NCBI GenBank assembly: GCA_023389575.1
Contig: JAEWEG010000047.1
Coordinates: 1 to 22,573, forward strand
DNA length: 22,573 nucleotides
Reading direction: 5' to 3'
DNA from: Chloroflexota bacterium
GTDB lineage: Bacteria > Chloroflexota > Chloroflexia > Thermomicrobiales > UBA6265
The position numbers and the translations under genes are program-made. Positions 7,553 to 15,993 of the stretch are shown here, one piece after another. Numbering within the stretch: the stretch's first letter is position 1; each line of letters opens with the position of its first letter. The notes beneath the pieces were generated by a model. It saw only the letters and a list, made by a program, of their open reading frames with translations. It was not told the DNA's origin and did no database searches.

Positions 7553-9226
7553 CTAGTTGCCGACCGGGTAGCCTGGCCCAAGCGGAATGCCGAAGGTGAA
7601 CCAGAGGACGAACAGCAGCGTCCAGGTCACCGCGATCGCGGCCGCGTACGGCAGCATCAGCGAGATCACGGTGCCAATGCCGGATTCCTTCTTGTACCGC
7701 TGGGCCACGGTCACGATGAATGGCAGGTACACCATCAGCGGGGTGAGCGTGTTCACCGGCGAGTCGCCGATCCTGTACGCCGCCAGCACGGTTTGGGGCG
7801 CCACGTCCAGCCGCATGAAGATAGGGATGAAGACCGGGGCGAAGATGGCCCACTTCGGGATGACGCCGGGAATGATGAAGTCCAGGATCAGGATGACGAT
7901 GATGAACCCGACCAGCAACGGAATCGCCGCGATGTCGGCCCGTTCCAGCAAATCGGCCATCGCGACCGCCGCCACCTGCGGCATGTTGGTGAAATTGAAG
8001 TAGGCGATGAACTGGGCAATCATCAGCAGCATGAAGATCAGGCCGGCCAGGCTGCTGAAGGTCTTGGTGACGTGGCCAATCACGTCGTTGGCGCTGTGAA
8101 TCGTCCCCGCCCCCACGCCGTAGCTGATGCCGGCGATCAGGAAGAACAGGGTGATGATGAACAGCAGCGAGTCCATGAACGGGGTGTTACCGATGATGTC
8201 GCCGTTGACCGGATCCCGCAACGGCGCGCCAGACGGAATCGTGGCCAGCAACACGAGGGCCAGCACCGCCAGGAACCCGAACAGCGAGTAGCGCAGTCCC
8301 TTCGCCTCGGCCGCCTGGGCCTCGGGGGACATGTCCTCTTCAACCGCGCCTTCGGCCGCTTCGGACTTGTCGTAGGTCCCCAGTCGCGGCTCGATCACCC
8401 GCTCGGTCACGATCGTGACCACGAAACACATCAGGATCATCGACACGGCGCTGAAGTAGTAGTTGCTCACCACCCCAATCGTCTCGCCGCCGCCCAGCGC
8501 GATCGCCTCGTTGGCGACCTCCACCAGCATCGCGTCGATCGGCTGCGGAATGATGTTCGCCGCGAAGGTGCCCGCCACGCCGCCAAATCCCGCCGCCATG
8601 CCGGCCAGCGGATGCCGCCCCAGCGCCATGAATGCCGCCGCCGCCAGGGGGATCAGGATCAGGTACCCGGCGTCCGACGCGACGCTGGACAGCGCGCCCA
8701 CCAGCACGATGAGAAAGGTGATCATGCTTCGCGGCGCGGCCGCCACCAGCTTGCGGATCAGCGCCCCCATCAGGCCCGCGCCTTCCGCCACGCCGGCGCC
8801 CATCATCGCGATGAAGGTCACCCCAACCACGCCGAAGTTCTGGAAGTTGCTGACAAAGGTGGTGAACAGGAACCGGATGCCGTCAACCGTCAGCAGGCTC
8901 TCGATCGAGATCGTCCGCTCCACGAGTTCGAACTCGGGCTCGGCGTATTCCTGGCCCTCGTACAGCGGCTGGCTGGTGTCCTCGTAGTAGTCGGGAACGG
9001 CCTCAACCGGCACCGGCTCGGCGATGAGTTCGGTCACGCCGACATCGAACCACGCCAGGATTTGCGACAGGATGATCACGAACCCGATCAGGTAGAGGAA
9101 CATCAGCACCGGGTGCGGCACCTTGTTCCCCAACCGCTCGACCCCATCGAGCATGCGCGCCATGAACCCGGATTCCGCGTCCGGGCCGGATGCCGAGCCG
9201 CCAGGTACAACCGTCTGGTCCGCCAT
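7553..9226 (-). CDS. AbgT-family transporter (p-aminobenzoyl-glutamate or related)
   Basis: A 557-residue inner-membrane protein of the AbgT family, slightly longer than the roughly 510 residues usual for AbgT. Diagnostic blocks are VPHPVLMF near residue 36, SSVASDAGYLILIPLAAAAF at 180-199 and FAANIIPQPIDAM at 221-233, with about ten further hydrophobic helices. Characterised members import p-aminobenzoyl-glutamate or export antimetabolites such as sulfonamides. An unusual acidic, Tyr/Pro-rich segment (about 65-108) lies in the first extracytoplasmic loop. The start is certain: AAGGAG lies 7 nt before the ATG at 9224-9226. The next two genes upstream on this strand are M20 peptidases, the same superfamily as AbgA/AbgB, which cleave the imported compound in E. 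coli. That supports an importer role here, by inference. Confidence 0.92.
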   Translation of the reverse strand: MADQTVVPGGSASGPDAESGFMARMLDGVERLGNKVPHPVLMFLYLIGFVIILSQILAWFDVGVTELIAEPVPVEAVPDYYEDTSQPLYEGQEYAEPEFELVERTISIESLLTVDGIRFLFTTFVSNFQNFGVVGVTFIAMMGAGVAEGAGLMGALIRKLVAAAPRSMITFLIVLVGALSSVASDAGYLILIPLAAAAFMALGRHPLAGMAAGFGGVAGTFAANIIPQPIDAMLVEVANEAIALGGGETIGVVSNYYFSAVSMILMCFVVTIVTERVIEPRLGTYDKSEAAEGAVEEDMSPEAQAAEAKGLRYSLFGFLAVLALVLLATIPSGAPLRDPVNGDIIGNTPFMDSLLFIITLFFLIAGISYGVGAGTIHSANDVIGHVTKTFSSLAGLIFMLLMIAQFIAYFNFTNMPQVAAVAMADLLERADIAAIPLLVGFIIVILILDFIIPGVIPKWAIFAPVFIPIFMRLDVAPQTVLAAYRIGDSPVNTLTPLMVYLPFIVTVAQRYKKESGIGTVISLMLPYAAAIAVTWTLLFVLWFTFGIPLGPGYPVGN

Positions 9227-9554
9227 CGGATCACTCCTTCACCGAAACCCCAACACCCTCGCCATCGTGGACGCGGCCGGTACATCCGGCTGCCCTGATC
9301 CTGTGGACCGACCTGGAAAGAACAATCCCCGCGCACCACGCGCTTGCGCGCATATGCTCGAAATGAATGATCGGGACCCGGAATACCTCGCTCCGCGACA
9401 TGATATTCACTTGTGTCTTGTTCCGCAGCTTACCTGACGGATGACCGAATCGATACAGTCCATCTGGACTAGCAACCAGCGGCCCCGCAACGCACTGGAC
9501 CGCTGCTGCTCCCGCCTGTCAGGCCCGCCTCGTGGCACACCTGTATCGGCGAAA
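9227..9554. other. Non-coding gap of 328 bp between pepT and the AbgT gene
   Basis: I see no gene here. It separates the peptidase operon from the AbgT gene, so it probably carries the leftward AbgT promoter and the 3' end of the pepT transcript. An alternating CGCGC-TT-GCGCG repeat lies at 9339-9350, next to an A/T-richer stretch. No clear -35/-10 pair or U-tailed hairpin was found. Confidence 0.5.
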
Positions 9555-10814
9555 TTAGCCCGCTTCTTCGCTCCACAGCCGCGCCAGGGCCAGGCAGACC
9601 GCGGTCGCCCGCGACATGTCCTGCACGCTCACCCACTCCAGGGGCCCGTGAAACTCCTGCATGCCGGTAAACAGGTTCGGGGTTGGCACACCCATTTCGG
9701 TCAAACGCGACCCATCGGTGCCACCACGGGTTGGGGTCGAGAACGGCTCGATCCCCAGTTCCCGGCACGCCTCGCGCGCCAGTTCCACCGGGCGCATGTC
9801 GTTTTCCAGCCAGTAGCGCATGTTGCGGTATTGGGGCGTGATCGTGCAGGTGATGGTGGCCCTCGGCTCGCCAGCGTTGATGGTGGCGCACACCTGGCGC
9901 AGCAAGTCGCCCAATTCCTGGAGCTCGTCGCGCTCGAACGACCGCAGGATGAAGCTCAGCGTCGCCTCGGCCGCGCCGCCGTGCACCTGGTAGACGTGAA
10001 TGAACCCCTCGCGCCCGTCCGTGGTCTCCGGGGTGCGGGTCACATGTGGCAGGGTATCGATCACCTTGGCCGCCAGGTGCAGCGCGTTGACCATCTTGTC
10101 CTTGGCCTGGCCCGGGTGGGTGGATACCCCCTGGATGGTCACCTGGCCAAAGTCGGCCGAGAACGTTTCGTACACCACCTCGCCCCGCTCTGACCCGTCG
10201 AGCGTAAAGGCGAACGCCGCCTGGAGGTCCGCTGGCAGGTCGGGATGCACGCCCCGGCCAATTTCCTCGTCCGGCGTGAAGCCGAGCCGGATCTTGCCAT
10301 GCGGAATGCTGGGGTCGGCCAGCAGCGCCCTGGCCATCGCCATCACGATCGCCACGCCAGCCTTGTCATCGGCACCCAGCAGGGTGGTACCGCTGGCGGT
10401 GATGATGTCGTCGCCGATCCGCTCCTTCAGGTAGGGCGAGTAGGCGGGGGAAAGTACCTGGGATGGGTCGTCCGGCAGCACGATGTCGCCGCCATCGTAG
10501 TTCCGGTGCACGATCGGCTTCACGTTCGTGCCGCTGAACGCCGGCGAGGTGTCGACATGGGCGAGGAAGGCGATCACGGGTACATCATGCTCCACCGTCG
10601 CCGGAATCGTCGCCAGCAGCGCGCCGTAAGGGGTGAGCGTGATCTCCTCCGCGCCGATCTCCTCCAGCTCTTCCTTCAGCAGCCGCTGCAAGTCGAGCTG
10701 GATGGCCGTGCTCGGCTGCGTGGTCGATGCCTCATCGGCGGTGGTGTCGATCCTGGCGTACCGGATCAGCCGGTCTTCGAGTTCCTGGTCAAACGCGCTG
10801 GGCGATACGGTCAT
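9555..10814 (-). CDS. pepT: Peptidase T (M20B tripeptide aminopeptidase)
   Basis: A 419-residue zinc aminopeptidase that releases the N-terminal residue of tripeptides in the cytoplasm. All M20B landmarks are present: AHVDTSPAFSGTNVKP (metal H86, D88), GADDKAG with bridging D149, TPDEEIGRG with catalytic E183 and metal E184, TLDG with D206, the dimerisation-domain HPGQAKDKMVNA block, PTRGGTDGSRLTEMG, and the late histidine H389 in EFHGPLEW. The length is typical of PepT. Start ATG at 10812-10814 has GAAGGA 6 nt upstream. It begins 44 bp after the stop of the upstream M20 dipeptidase, so the two peptidases are almost certainly one transcript; a short CCCAGG hairpin (10852-10867) overlaps the first gene's stop codon. 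The AbgT transporter follows. Confidence 0.95.
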   Translation of the reverse strand: MTVSPSAFDQELEDRLIRYARIDTTADEASTTQPSTAIQLDLQRLLKEELEEIGAEEITLTPYGALLATIPATVEHDVPVIAFLAHVDTSPAFSGTNVKPIVHRNYDGGDIVLPDDPSQVLSPAYSPYLKERIGDDIITASGTTLLGADDKAGVAIVMAMARALLADPSIPHGKIRLGFTPDEEIGRGVHPDLPADLQAAFAFTLDGSERGEVVYETFSADFGQVTIQGVSTHPGQAKDKMVNALHLAAKVIDTLPHVTRTPETTDGREGFIHVYQVHGGAAEATLSFILRSFERDELQELGDLLRQVCATINAGEPRATITCTITPQYRNMRYWLENDMRPVELAREACRELGIEPFSTPTRGGTDGSRLTEMGVPTPNLFTGMQEFHGPLEWVSVQDMSRATAVCLALARLWSEEAG

Positions 10815-10858
10815 CTGGAGTCCTTCGGGTGGTTACCACAAGCGGGTCGGGCCCAGGC

Positions 10859-12247
10859 CTACCTGGGAAGCAGGGCCAATTCTTCCAGATACACGATAGC
10901 CGTTTCGATGCCCCGCTGGAACATCTCAATGCTGTAGTGCTCGTTGGGAGAATGCAGGCCGTCGCTGTCCAGCCCATATCCCATCATCACCACGGGAATG
11001 TTCATCAGCGACACGAAGTCCGCCACCACCGGAATGCTGCCTCCGCCCCGGGTAAACACCGGCGTATGGCCCCATCCGCGCTCGTAGGCGCGAGCGGCCG
11101 CCTGCATCTCCGGCAGGTCGAAGGGGATCAGCGCCGGCATGCCGGTGGTCAGCAGCGTCACGGACACGTTCACCGTGGAAGGCGTGACCGTTTCGATGTG
11201 CGCCTTGATCAGGTCGAAGATCCTGTGCGGGTCCTGGTTGGCCACCAGCCGCGAACTGAGCTTCGCGCCGGCCAGGGAGGGGATGATCGTCTTCGGGCCG
11301 GGACCGCTGTACCCACCCCAGATCCCGTTGATGTCCAGGGTTGGCCGGGCGGATACACGTTCCTTGATCGTGAAGTTCTCGTCGCCCCACACGGCGGGAA
11401 CCCCGGTCGCCTCGCGGAACTGCTCGTCCGTGAGGGCCGTTTTCTCGATCATCGCCCGCTCCTCGTCGGTGAGCGGCACCACGTCGTCGTAAAACCCGGG
11501 AACGGCGATCGTGCCGTCGTCGTTGTAGAGCGTCTTCAGGATCTCGACCAGGGCCACGCCGGGGTTGTGGGTGGCGCCGCCGAAGAACCCGCTGTGCAGG
11601 TCCTCCTTCGGACCGGTCACCTCGACCTCGAGATAGGTCATCCCGCGCAGGCTGTGCGTCACGGCCGGTTCCTCGATGACCCGCATGGAGGAGTCGCTGA
11701 TCACGCAGACATCGGCCGCCAGCTTCTCCAGGTTGTCCTTGATGAACGGCGTCAGGTTCGGCGAGGAAACTTCTTCCTCGCCCTCGATCAGGAACTTCAC
11801 GTTCACCGGGGCCGAACCCTGCGTCTCCAGCCACGATTCCAGCGCCTTCACATGGATGAAGAGTTGCCCCTTGTCGTCGGTGGCGCCGCGGGCGTAGATC
11901 CGGCCGTCCTTGATCACCGGCTCGAACGGGTCGGTGTCCCAGCCATCCTCCAGCGAGGCCGGAACCACGTCGTAGTGCCCGTAAACCAGCACGGTCGGCT
12001 TGTCCGGACCAGCCTCCATCCAGTCGCCATACACCACCGGGTGCCCGGCGGTCTCCAGCACCGCGACGTTGGTCAGGCCGAGGCCGGTCACATGGTCAGC
12101 CAGCCATTCCGCCATCTTCCGCACGTCACCGGCATGGGCCGGATCGCCGCTCAGGCTGGGAATCCGCAACATCTCGAATAACTGGTCGACGAATTGCTCG
12201 CCGTGTTCCCGCGAGTACCGCCTCGCCGCGTCACTGGGTGTAGCCAT
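10859..12247 (-). CDS. M20-family dipeptidase (CNDP/DapE-like)
   Basis: A 462-residue zinc metallopeptidase close to the CNDP/carnosinase-like M20 dipeptidases. Motifs in order: GHYDVVP (metal H91, D93), RGATDDKGQ (bridging D124), EGEEE with catalytic E158 and metal E159, a DSS motif before the dimerisation domain, DLHSGFFGG in that domain, FTRGGGSIPV, and LHSPNEH with metal H437. It should cleave dipeptides or related amides in the cytoplasm. Start: the ATG at 12245-12247 has TTGGAGG 7 nt upstream. A TTG immediately before it is in frame but spaced less well. It is the first gene of a peptidase operon with pepT, 104 bp downstream of a universal stress protein gene. DapE-like or carboxypeptidase activity is possible, but the overall motif set favours dipeptidase. 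Confidence 0.92.
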   Translation of the reverse strand: MATPSDAARRYSREHGEQFVDQLFEMLRIPSLSGDPAHAGDVRKMAEWLADHVTGLGLTNVAVLETAGHPVVYGDWMEAGPDKPTVLVYGHYDVVPASLEDGWDTDPFEPVIKDGRIYARGATDDKGQLFIHVKALESWLETQGSAPVNVKFLIEGEEEVSSPNLTPFIKDNLEKLAADVCVISDSSMRVIEEPAVTHSLRGMTYLEVEVTGPKEDLHSGFFGGATHNPGVALVEILKTLYNDDGTIAVPGFYDDVVPLTDEERAMIEKTALTDEQFREATGVPAVWGDENFTIKERVSARPTLDINGIWGGYSGPGPKTIIPSLAGAKLSSRLVANQDPHRIFDLIKAHIETVTPSTVNVSVTLLTTGMPALIPFDLPEMQAAARAYERGWGHTPVFTRGGGSIPVVADFVSLMNIPVVMMGYGLDSDGLHSPNEHYSIEMFQRGIETAIVYLEELALLPR

Positions 12248-12325
12248 CAATGCGCCTCCAAGACAACGGTCTGGGGACGCTCCGGCGCCCTGGCCGCTGG
12301 CAATTCACACGAGCAAAGCTTCAGG

Positions 12326-12341
12326 TGCCGGGTACCCGGCA
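12326..12341. terminator. Perfect 16-bp palindrome after the single-domain Usp gene
   Basis: TGCCGGGTACCCGGCA is fully self-complementary and starts 10 nt beyond the leftward Usp stop codon (12352). As RNA it would fold into a 6-bp stem with a GUAC loop. No U-run follows, so termination is only possible, not shown. A dimeric-protein binding site for the downstream dipeptidase promoter is the alternative. Confidence 0.4.
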
Positions 12342-12351
12342 AGGACTCCCG

Positions 12352-12807
12352 CTACGACCGGACGATGAACACCGAATTGGACGAATTCTTCAGCACCCCT
12401 TCGGCCACGCTGCCCAGGAAGAAGCGCTTGAGGCCGGTTCGGCCATGCGAACTCATCACCAGCAGGTCGCTCTCGTTCAACACGCCCACGATCGCATCGG
12501 CGGGTTTCCCGTTTACCACCGTCCCGGAAACCCGGAACCCCTCGGTCTGGAGTTGGCGCGTCATCCCCTCGATATAGTCCCGGGCCTGACGGTCATCCTG
12601 GGGGTTGGTCTGCTGGCCACCCACGCCCACCGCGAACACGGGTGTCGAGCCACCCGATCCGGACGGTGTCGCGATGGCGACCGGCGTATCGATCACGCGA
12701 ACGAGGAACAGCGAGGCCTCATACAGGCGCGCCATGTCCCTGGCCTGCTTCAGCGCGCCCTGGGCGATTTCGGACCCATCCAGTGGAACGACGATACGAC
12801 GATACAT
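12352..12807 (-). CDS. Universal stress protein, single UspA domain
   Basis: A 151-residue UspA-fold protein. It opens with the family strand and loop RRIVVPLDGSE. The C-terminal nucleotide-binding motif is G122-9x-G132-S133 (HGRTGLKRFFLGS). The first glycine of the G-2x-G pair is replaced by S119, a common variant that still often binds ATP. Residues 47-75 form a flexible Gly/Ser/Pro-rich insertion. It probably acts as a cytoplasmic stress or energy-status sensor. The ribosome site GGAAGGA is 7 nt before the ATG at 12805-12807. It has a 326-bp leader region upstream and a palindrome after the stop, so it may be transcribed alone. Confidence 0.92.
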   Translation of the reverse strand: MYRRIVVPLDGSEIAQGALKQARDMARLYEASLFLVRVIDTPVAIATPSGSGGSTPVFAVGVGGQQTNPQDDRQARDYIEGMTRQLQTEGFRVSGTVVNGKPADAIVGVLNESDLLVMSSHGRTGLKRFFLGSVAEGVLKNSSNSVFIVRS

Positions 12808-13133
12808 GGAGCAATCCTTCCATACATGGCGCTACGCGCTCTGTCACCGCATGTGAGTGGAAGGGAGTCGAATCACCAGGTGTTCAGGCGCGGATCTCGG
12901 CATGACCAGCCACCGCCGAGGCTCATTGTGATTCACTCCCCCAATCGCGGGAATGGGACAAATGAACCCATCACCTCCTTTATGTCGCTCGTCCAGCATA
13001 CCAATCCGCCCGCCGTGACCATGACTCAGCCCGTTTCCTTTCTCCCCACTGTATCAGGGAGCGGCCTCGGCAACCGGCCTTAAGGGCGAACGGGCGAGCA
13101 GGTTGCCCTGCTCGCCCGTTTCGTCGCCGCGCT
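12808..13133. other. Non-coding gap of 326 bp upstream of the Usp gene
   Basis: No established gene. On the minus strand it carries an unusually complete ribosome-binding sequence, TAAAGGAGGTGAT (12970-12982), with no obvious gene at the right distance. It also has a 17-codon open frame at 12873-12926 with GGGGGAG 9 nt before its ATG. Both could belong to a leader of the Usp transcript. The right end (13089-13120) is the hairpin following the DUF1269-like gene. Confidence 0.5.
13089..13120 (-). terminator. Terminator hairpin of the DUF1269-like gene
   Basis: A perfect 14-bp stem (AACGGGCGAGCAGG against its complement at 13107-13120) with a 4-nt TTGC loop lies 13 bp past the leftward stop codon at 13134. 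The stem ends in AA/TT pairs, but a U-run is lacking on the leftward side. Position and strength make a terminator the likely role. Confidence 0.7.
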
Positions 13134-13622
13134 TTACGCCGAGAAAACTTCCTTGAGCTTCGCTTCCTGCTCGTTGGAGAGGTTGCTGGCGATCAGCTCG
13201 TATTCCGGAAGCGTCTTGAACGCATCCGCGATGCGGTCGGTCACCGCGTCGGAGCTGAGGAGGAAGAGGGCGGAGGTTCCCTCGGTCACCTTCTCTCGCG
13301 TGTCCTTGATGAACTTGTCGTTGATGCCAACGTCGGTCAACGCGCCACCAAGCGCGCCACTGAGGGCGCCGATCGCCACGCCAAGCAACGGCATGAAGAA
13401 GATGAGGCCGAACAGGAAGCCCCAAAACGCGCCCCCCATGGCTCCCGCCGCCGTGGTGTTGTTCATTTGGCGTGTGTTCGGCTTCTTCGCGCCCGATGGC
13501 CAGGAAACCACCGCGGCGTCCTGCACGCGGATCAGGTTCTGCGTCTGCAGGTTGCCCAGTAGGTTCAACGCCTGGTCTGCCCCGTCTGGGGTCGCGAACT
13601 TCACCGCCGTCAATGTCGCCAT
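13134..13622 (-). CDS. DUF1269-like membrane protein
   Basis: A 162-residue protein with a soluble N-terminal alpha/beta part (1-55, with conserved-looking LIRVQDAAVVSW), a glycine-zipper membrane hairpin (about 58-100, AMGGAFWGFLFGLIFF then GVAIGALSGALGGAL), and a C-terminal helical segment (LFLLSSDAVTDRIADAF). This layout matches DUF1269 proteins, which have no proven function but often sit among stress genes. Here a universal stress protein gene lies downstream on the same strand. The start is ATG at 13620-13622 with CTGGAGG 7 nt upstream. The open frame runs on to 13892 but that part has no protein character. A strong hairpin follows the stop. Confidence 0.8.
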   Translation of the reverse strand: MATLTAVKFATPDGADQALNLLGNLQTQNLIRVQDAAVVSWPSGAKKPNTRQMNNTTAAGAMGGAFWGFLFGLIFFMPLLGVAIGALSGALGGALTDVGINDKFIKDTREKVTEGTSALFLLSSDAVTDRIADAFKTLPEYELIASNLSNEQEAKLKEVFSA

Positions 13623-14033
13623 GAATATGCCTCCAGATGATACATTCGGTAGGTTCCGCCGGTACCGGGCCATCATACATCTCACGGATTGCCCCGGCTC
13701 ACCCGAAATTGCCCGCCCTGACTGGATCGTTGGGGCTGTGCAACGCGTTCCTCTCATGACAAACGTGCGTTTCCGGGAACCCGCGCGCGCGTGGCGGCGT
13801 TGTCTACAATAAGAAGCCCACGCGTACAGGGACCGATTCCATGGGGACCGAAAACATCCGCGAGGCGTCACCCGATTTCGAGTGCCAGGCAACCACGACG
13901 CATTGGTTGGCCCCCTGGCGACACATGGGTGCGCGGGCGGGTGAAGCTGGCTCTTCCGGTTATTTCGTGCGATTCACCCCGGCACACGGACATGTGTGTG
14001 TCCTCGCTGGGGTTACGAGGACAGAACAATCCC
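13623..14033. other. Divergent intergenic region of 411 bp
   Basis: This gap separates the leftward DUF1269-like gene from the rightward secreted protease and is the point where the long leftward block ends. On the plus strand TACAAT (13805-13810) could be a -10 element, giving a leader of roughly 215 nt, but the sequence at -35 is GC-rich. On the minus strand TATGAT (13672-13677) is a -10 candidate, without a matching -35. An alternating CGCGCGCGCG run sits at 13782-13791. No gene was seen. Confidence 0.45.
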
Positions 14034-15740
14034 ATGACCACTACCTCCATCACCTCCATCGGAGCCAGGCGCCGCCGCCTGAACGCCATCGTGGCCCGGG
14101 CCATCGCGTTCCTGATGGTCGCGTCCATGCTCGTCCCGCTCCTCGGATCGCCCACTCCCGCCGCCGCGGCCCAGGGCGAGAGCCTGCCGGAGAACGTGCT
14201 CCAGGCATCGGTTCGCATTCAGATCATCGTCGAGGTGACCCCGGAAGACCGGGACGAAGTGCCGTTCCCATGCGAACTTCGCGATGGCACGGTGCTCGAG
14301 GTCGGTAACGGCAGCGGGACCATCATCTCCGAGGACGGTTACATCCTTACCAACCACCATGTTGCGGTGATGCAGGAACGATTGCCCCGCGAAGTCGTCC
14401 GCTTCTGCGAACGACAGGCCGAGGGCGATGCTGAAGTGGACTGGGGCCACCGAGTATGGACGCCGGACGAGCGCGGCGTGCCGGATGAGGCCTACCAGGT
14501 CGAATTGATCGCCGATTCCTCCATGGCCGTGGATATCGCCGTGCTGAAGATCACCGAGAAAGCGGATGGCTCGCGCGTCAACACCCGCCGCAACCCGTTC
14601 CCCTACGTGGAGTTCGGCGATTCCGACGCCCTTCGCGAACCCGAGCGCCTCACGATCCTCGGCTACCCCGCCAACGCTGGCCCCAACCGGCGCGTCAGCG
14701 AAGGCATCTTCAGCGGCTGGGGCGACAACGGCTACGGCATCGAGTGGATCTACACCGATGCCACCACCTCCGGCGGCAGCAGTGGTGGCACCGCCGTCAA
14801 TAGCGAAGGCCTCTTCGTCGGAATCCCCTCGGCCGGCACCCGCTCCGACTGCCGCCCAGGCGACACCAACAACGACGGCGTGCTCGACGAGAATGACGCC
14901 GGATGTATTGGCACCGGGGGAAATTACGGCCTCATGGTTCCCGGCAACACCGCCCGTGAGTTCGCCGAGGAAGCGACTGGCCTCGAATTCGCCATGGTCG
15001 AATCGAGCACTCCGGTCGAGGAAAACACCCCAACCCCCGAGGTCGAAGAGACCGAGGAGCCGGTCGACCCAAGCGAACCGCCGGTGGGCGACATCGAGTT
15101 CCTCGCCTACGACGAGAACCTGGAACCGCAGGACGAGTTCCACAACGCGAGCCGCATCGAGGGCTGCTTCGAGAATCTCAACGTCAGCGATGGCGACGAG
15201 GGGACCGCGACCTGGTACCTCGACGGGCAGGTATTCATCGTCAGCGAGTTCGTCTGGGACGATGCCTGGAACCCGCAGGCCTGCGCCTCGGTATACACCA
15301 CCGAAGACTCCGACAGCCCGTATCTCGACCCCGGAACCTACACGCTCGAGGTCACCATCAACGGGCAGACCGTCACCAGCGAGGAGCTTGAGGTCACCCG
15401 ATCCACGCAGGTCGAAAGCGTCTCCCTCAGCGGGCGCACCAGCGACCGCGAGACCATCGAGGCCGAGAACGGCGTGCTCGAAGGCGAGTTCACCACCCTC
15501 TACGTCGACATCTCGTTCGTGGACATGAACCGCGGCGACGCCTGGCAGGTTGATCTCTACTTCGAGGGAGACCTGCTCGTGAGCTCCGATGCCGAAGCCT
15601 GGGCGTCCGGCGACAGTGGCGAGGAATCCGTCCGGCTCCGCACCGACGAACGCGGCCCATTCGAGGCGGGCGACTACGAGGTCGTCATCACGATCGACGA
15701 AACGGAGGCCGAGCGCATTCCCCTCGAAATCACCGGATAA
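14034..15740 (+). CDS. Secreted trypsin-like serine protease with calcium loop and two C-terminal beta domains
   Basis: A 568-residue exported protein. Residues 1-46 form a signal peptide: an arginine-rich n-region, a hydrophobic core near 19-38 and an AAAA-Q cleavage region. The S1 protease domain (about 52-315) carries H109 (TNHHV), D167 (MAVDIAVL) and S250 in GGSSGG, a variant of GDSGG. After the catalytic serine lies an EF-hand-type loop, residues 277-288 (DTNNDGVLDEND), with D277, N279, D281, D285 and D288 as calcium ligands. A Thr/Pro/Glu-rich linker (about 323-351) leads to two similar domains, 352-455 and 460-567, each ending in a GxYxLxxTI-type strand and LE(V/I)T. The start is ATG at 14034 because the signal peptide begins there; the upstream open frame is not protein-like, and the ribosome site is weak. 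A hairpin terminator follows. Substrate unknown. Confidence 0.88.
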   Translation: MTTTSITSIGARRRRLNAIVARAIAFLMVASMLVPLLGSPTPAAAAQGESLPENVLQASVRIQIIVEVTPEDRDEVPFPCELRDGTVLEVGNGSGTIISEDGYILTNHHVAVMQERLPREVVRFCERQAEGDAEVDWGHRVWTPDERGVPDEAYQVELIADSSMAVDIAVLKITEKADGSRVNTRRNPFPYVEFGDSDALREPERLTILGYPANAGPNRRVSEGIFSGWGDNGYGIEWIYTDATTSGGSSGGTAVNSEGLFVGIPSAGTRSDCRPGDTNNDGVLDENDAGCIGTGGNYGLMVPGNTAREFAEEATGLEFAMVESSTPVEENTPTPEVEETEEPVDPSEPPVGDIEFLAYDENLEPQDEFHNASRIEGCFENLNVSDGDEGTATWYLDGQVFIVSEFVWDDAWNPQACASVYTTEDSDSPYLDPGTYTLEVTINGQTVTSEELEVTRSTQVESVSLSGRTSDRETIEAENGVLEGEFTTLYVDISFVDMNRGDAWQVDLYFEGDLLVSSDAEAWASGDSGEESVRLRTDERGPFEAGDYEVVITIDETEAERIPLEITG

Positions 15741-15777
15741 CCTCTAGTCTCACCCATCTCCATTCGCAAACGAGAAA

Positions 15778-15816
15778 CCCGGCTGGCGTCGTTGCCAGCC
15801 GGGCTGCGTTGTTTCG
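15778..15816 (+). terminator. Intrinsic terminator of the protease gene
   Basis: A perfect 10-bp stem, CCCGGCTGGC, with loop GTCGTT and complement GCCAGCCGGG (15778-15803), is followed by the T-rich stretch CTGCGTTGTTTCG. It lies 37 bp past the protease stop codon. A hairpin with nearly the same core and loop recurs at 16765-16810. Confidence 0.75.
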
Positions 15817-15993
15817 CCCGGTTTTCGTACGCCCCCGATCCAAATCCGTCCCGACCCGAAACCAGCGACGGTGTTCTCGCCTGGCGTGGCGAAAACGTTC
15901 CGCCACGAACCGGTAATCCGGAATATCCTTGCCTCACATGGGACCACATCGGAATCCAGCCGCGGCATCGGCCTTACTCGCGCCCGCCCGCGC

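Noticed and set aside
6827..9298. An 823-codon rightward open frame over the AbgT and SLC13 genes
   Set aside because: It is antisense to two clear transporter genes and rich in His/Arg/Gln/Gly typical of GC-rich shadow frames, with no domain or ribosome site.
12250..13083. Rightward open frame crossing the Usp gene and its leader
   Set aside because: It overlaps a clear UspA gene on the other strand and lacks domain features.
14013..15143. A 376-codon leftward open frame inside the protease gene
   Set aside because: Antisense to a coding region with signal peptide and catalytic triad; the frame has no recognisable domain.
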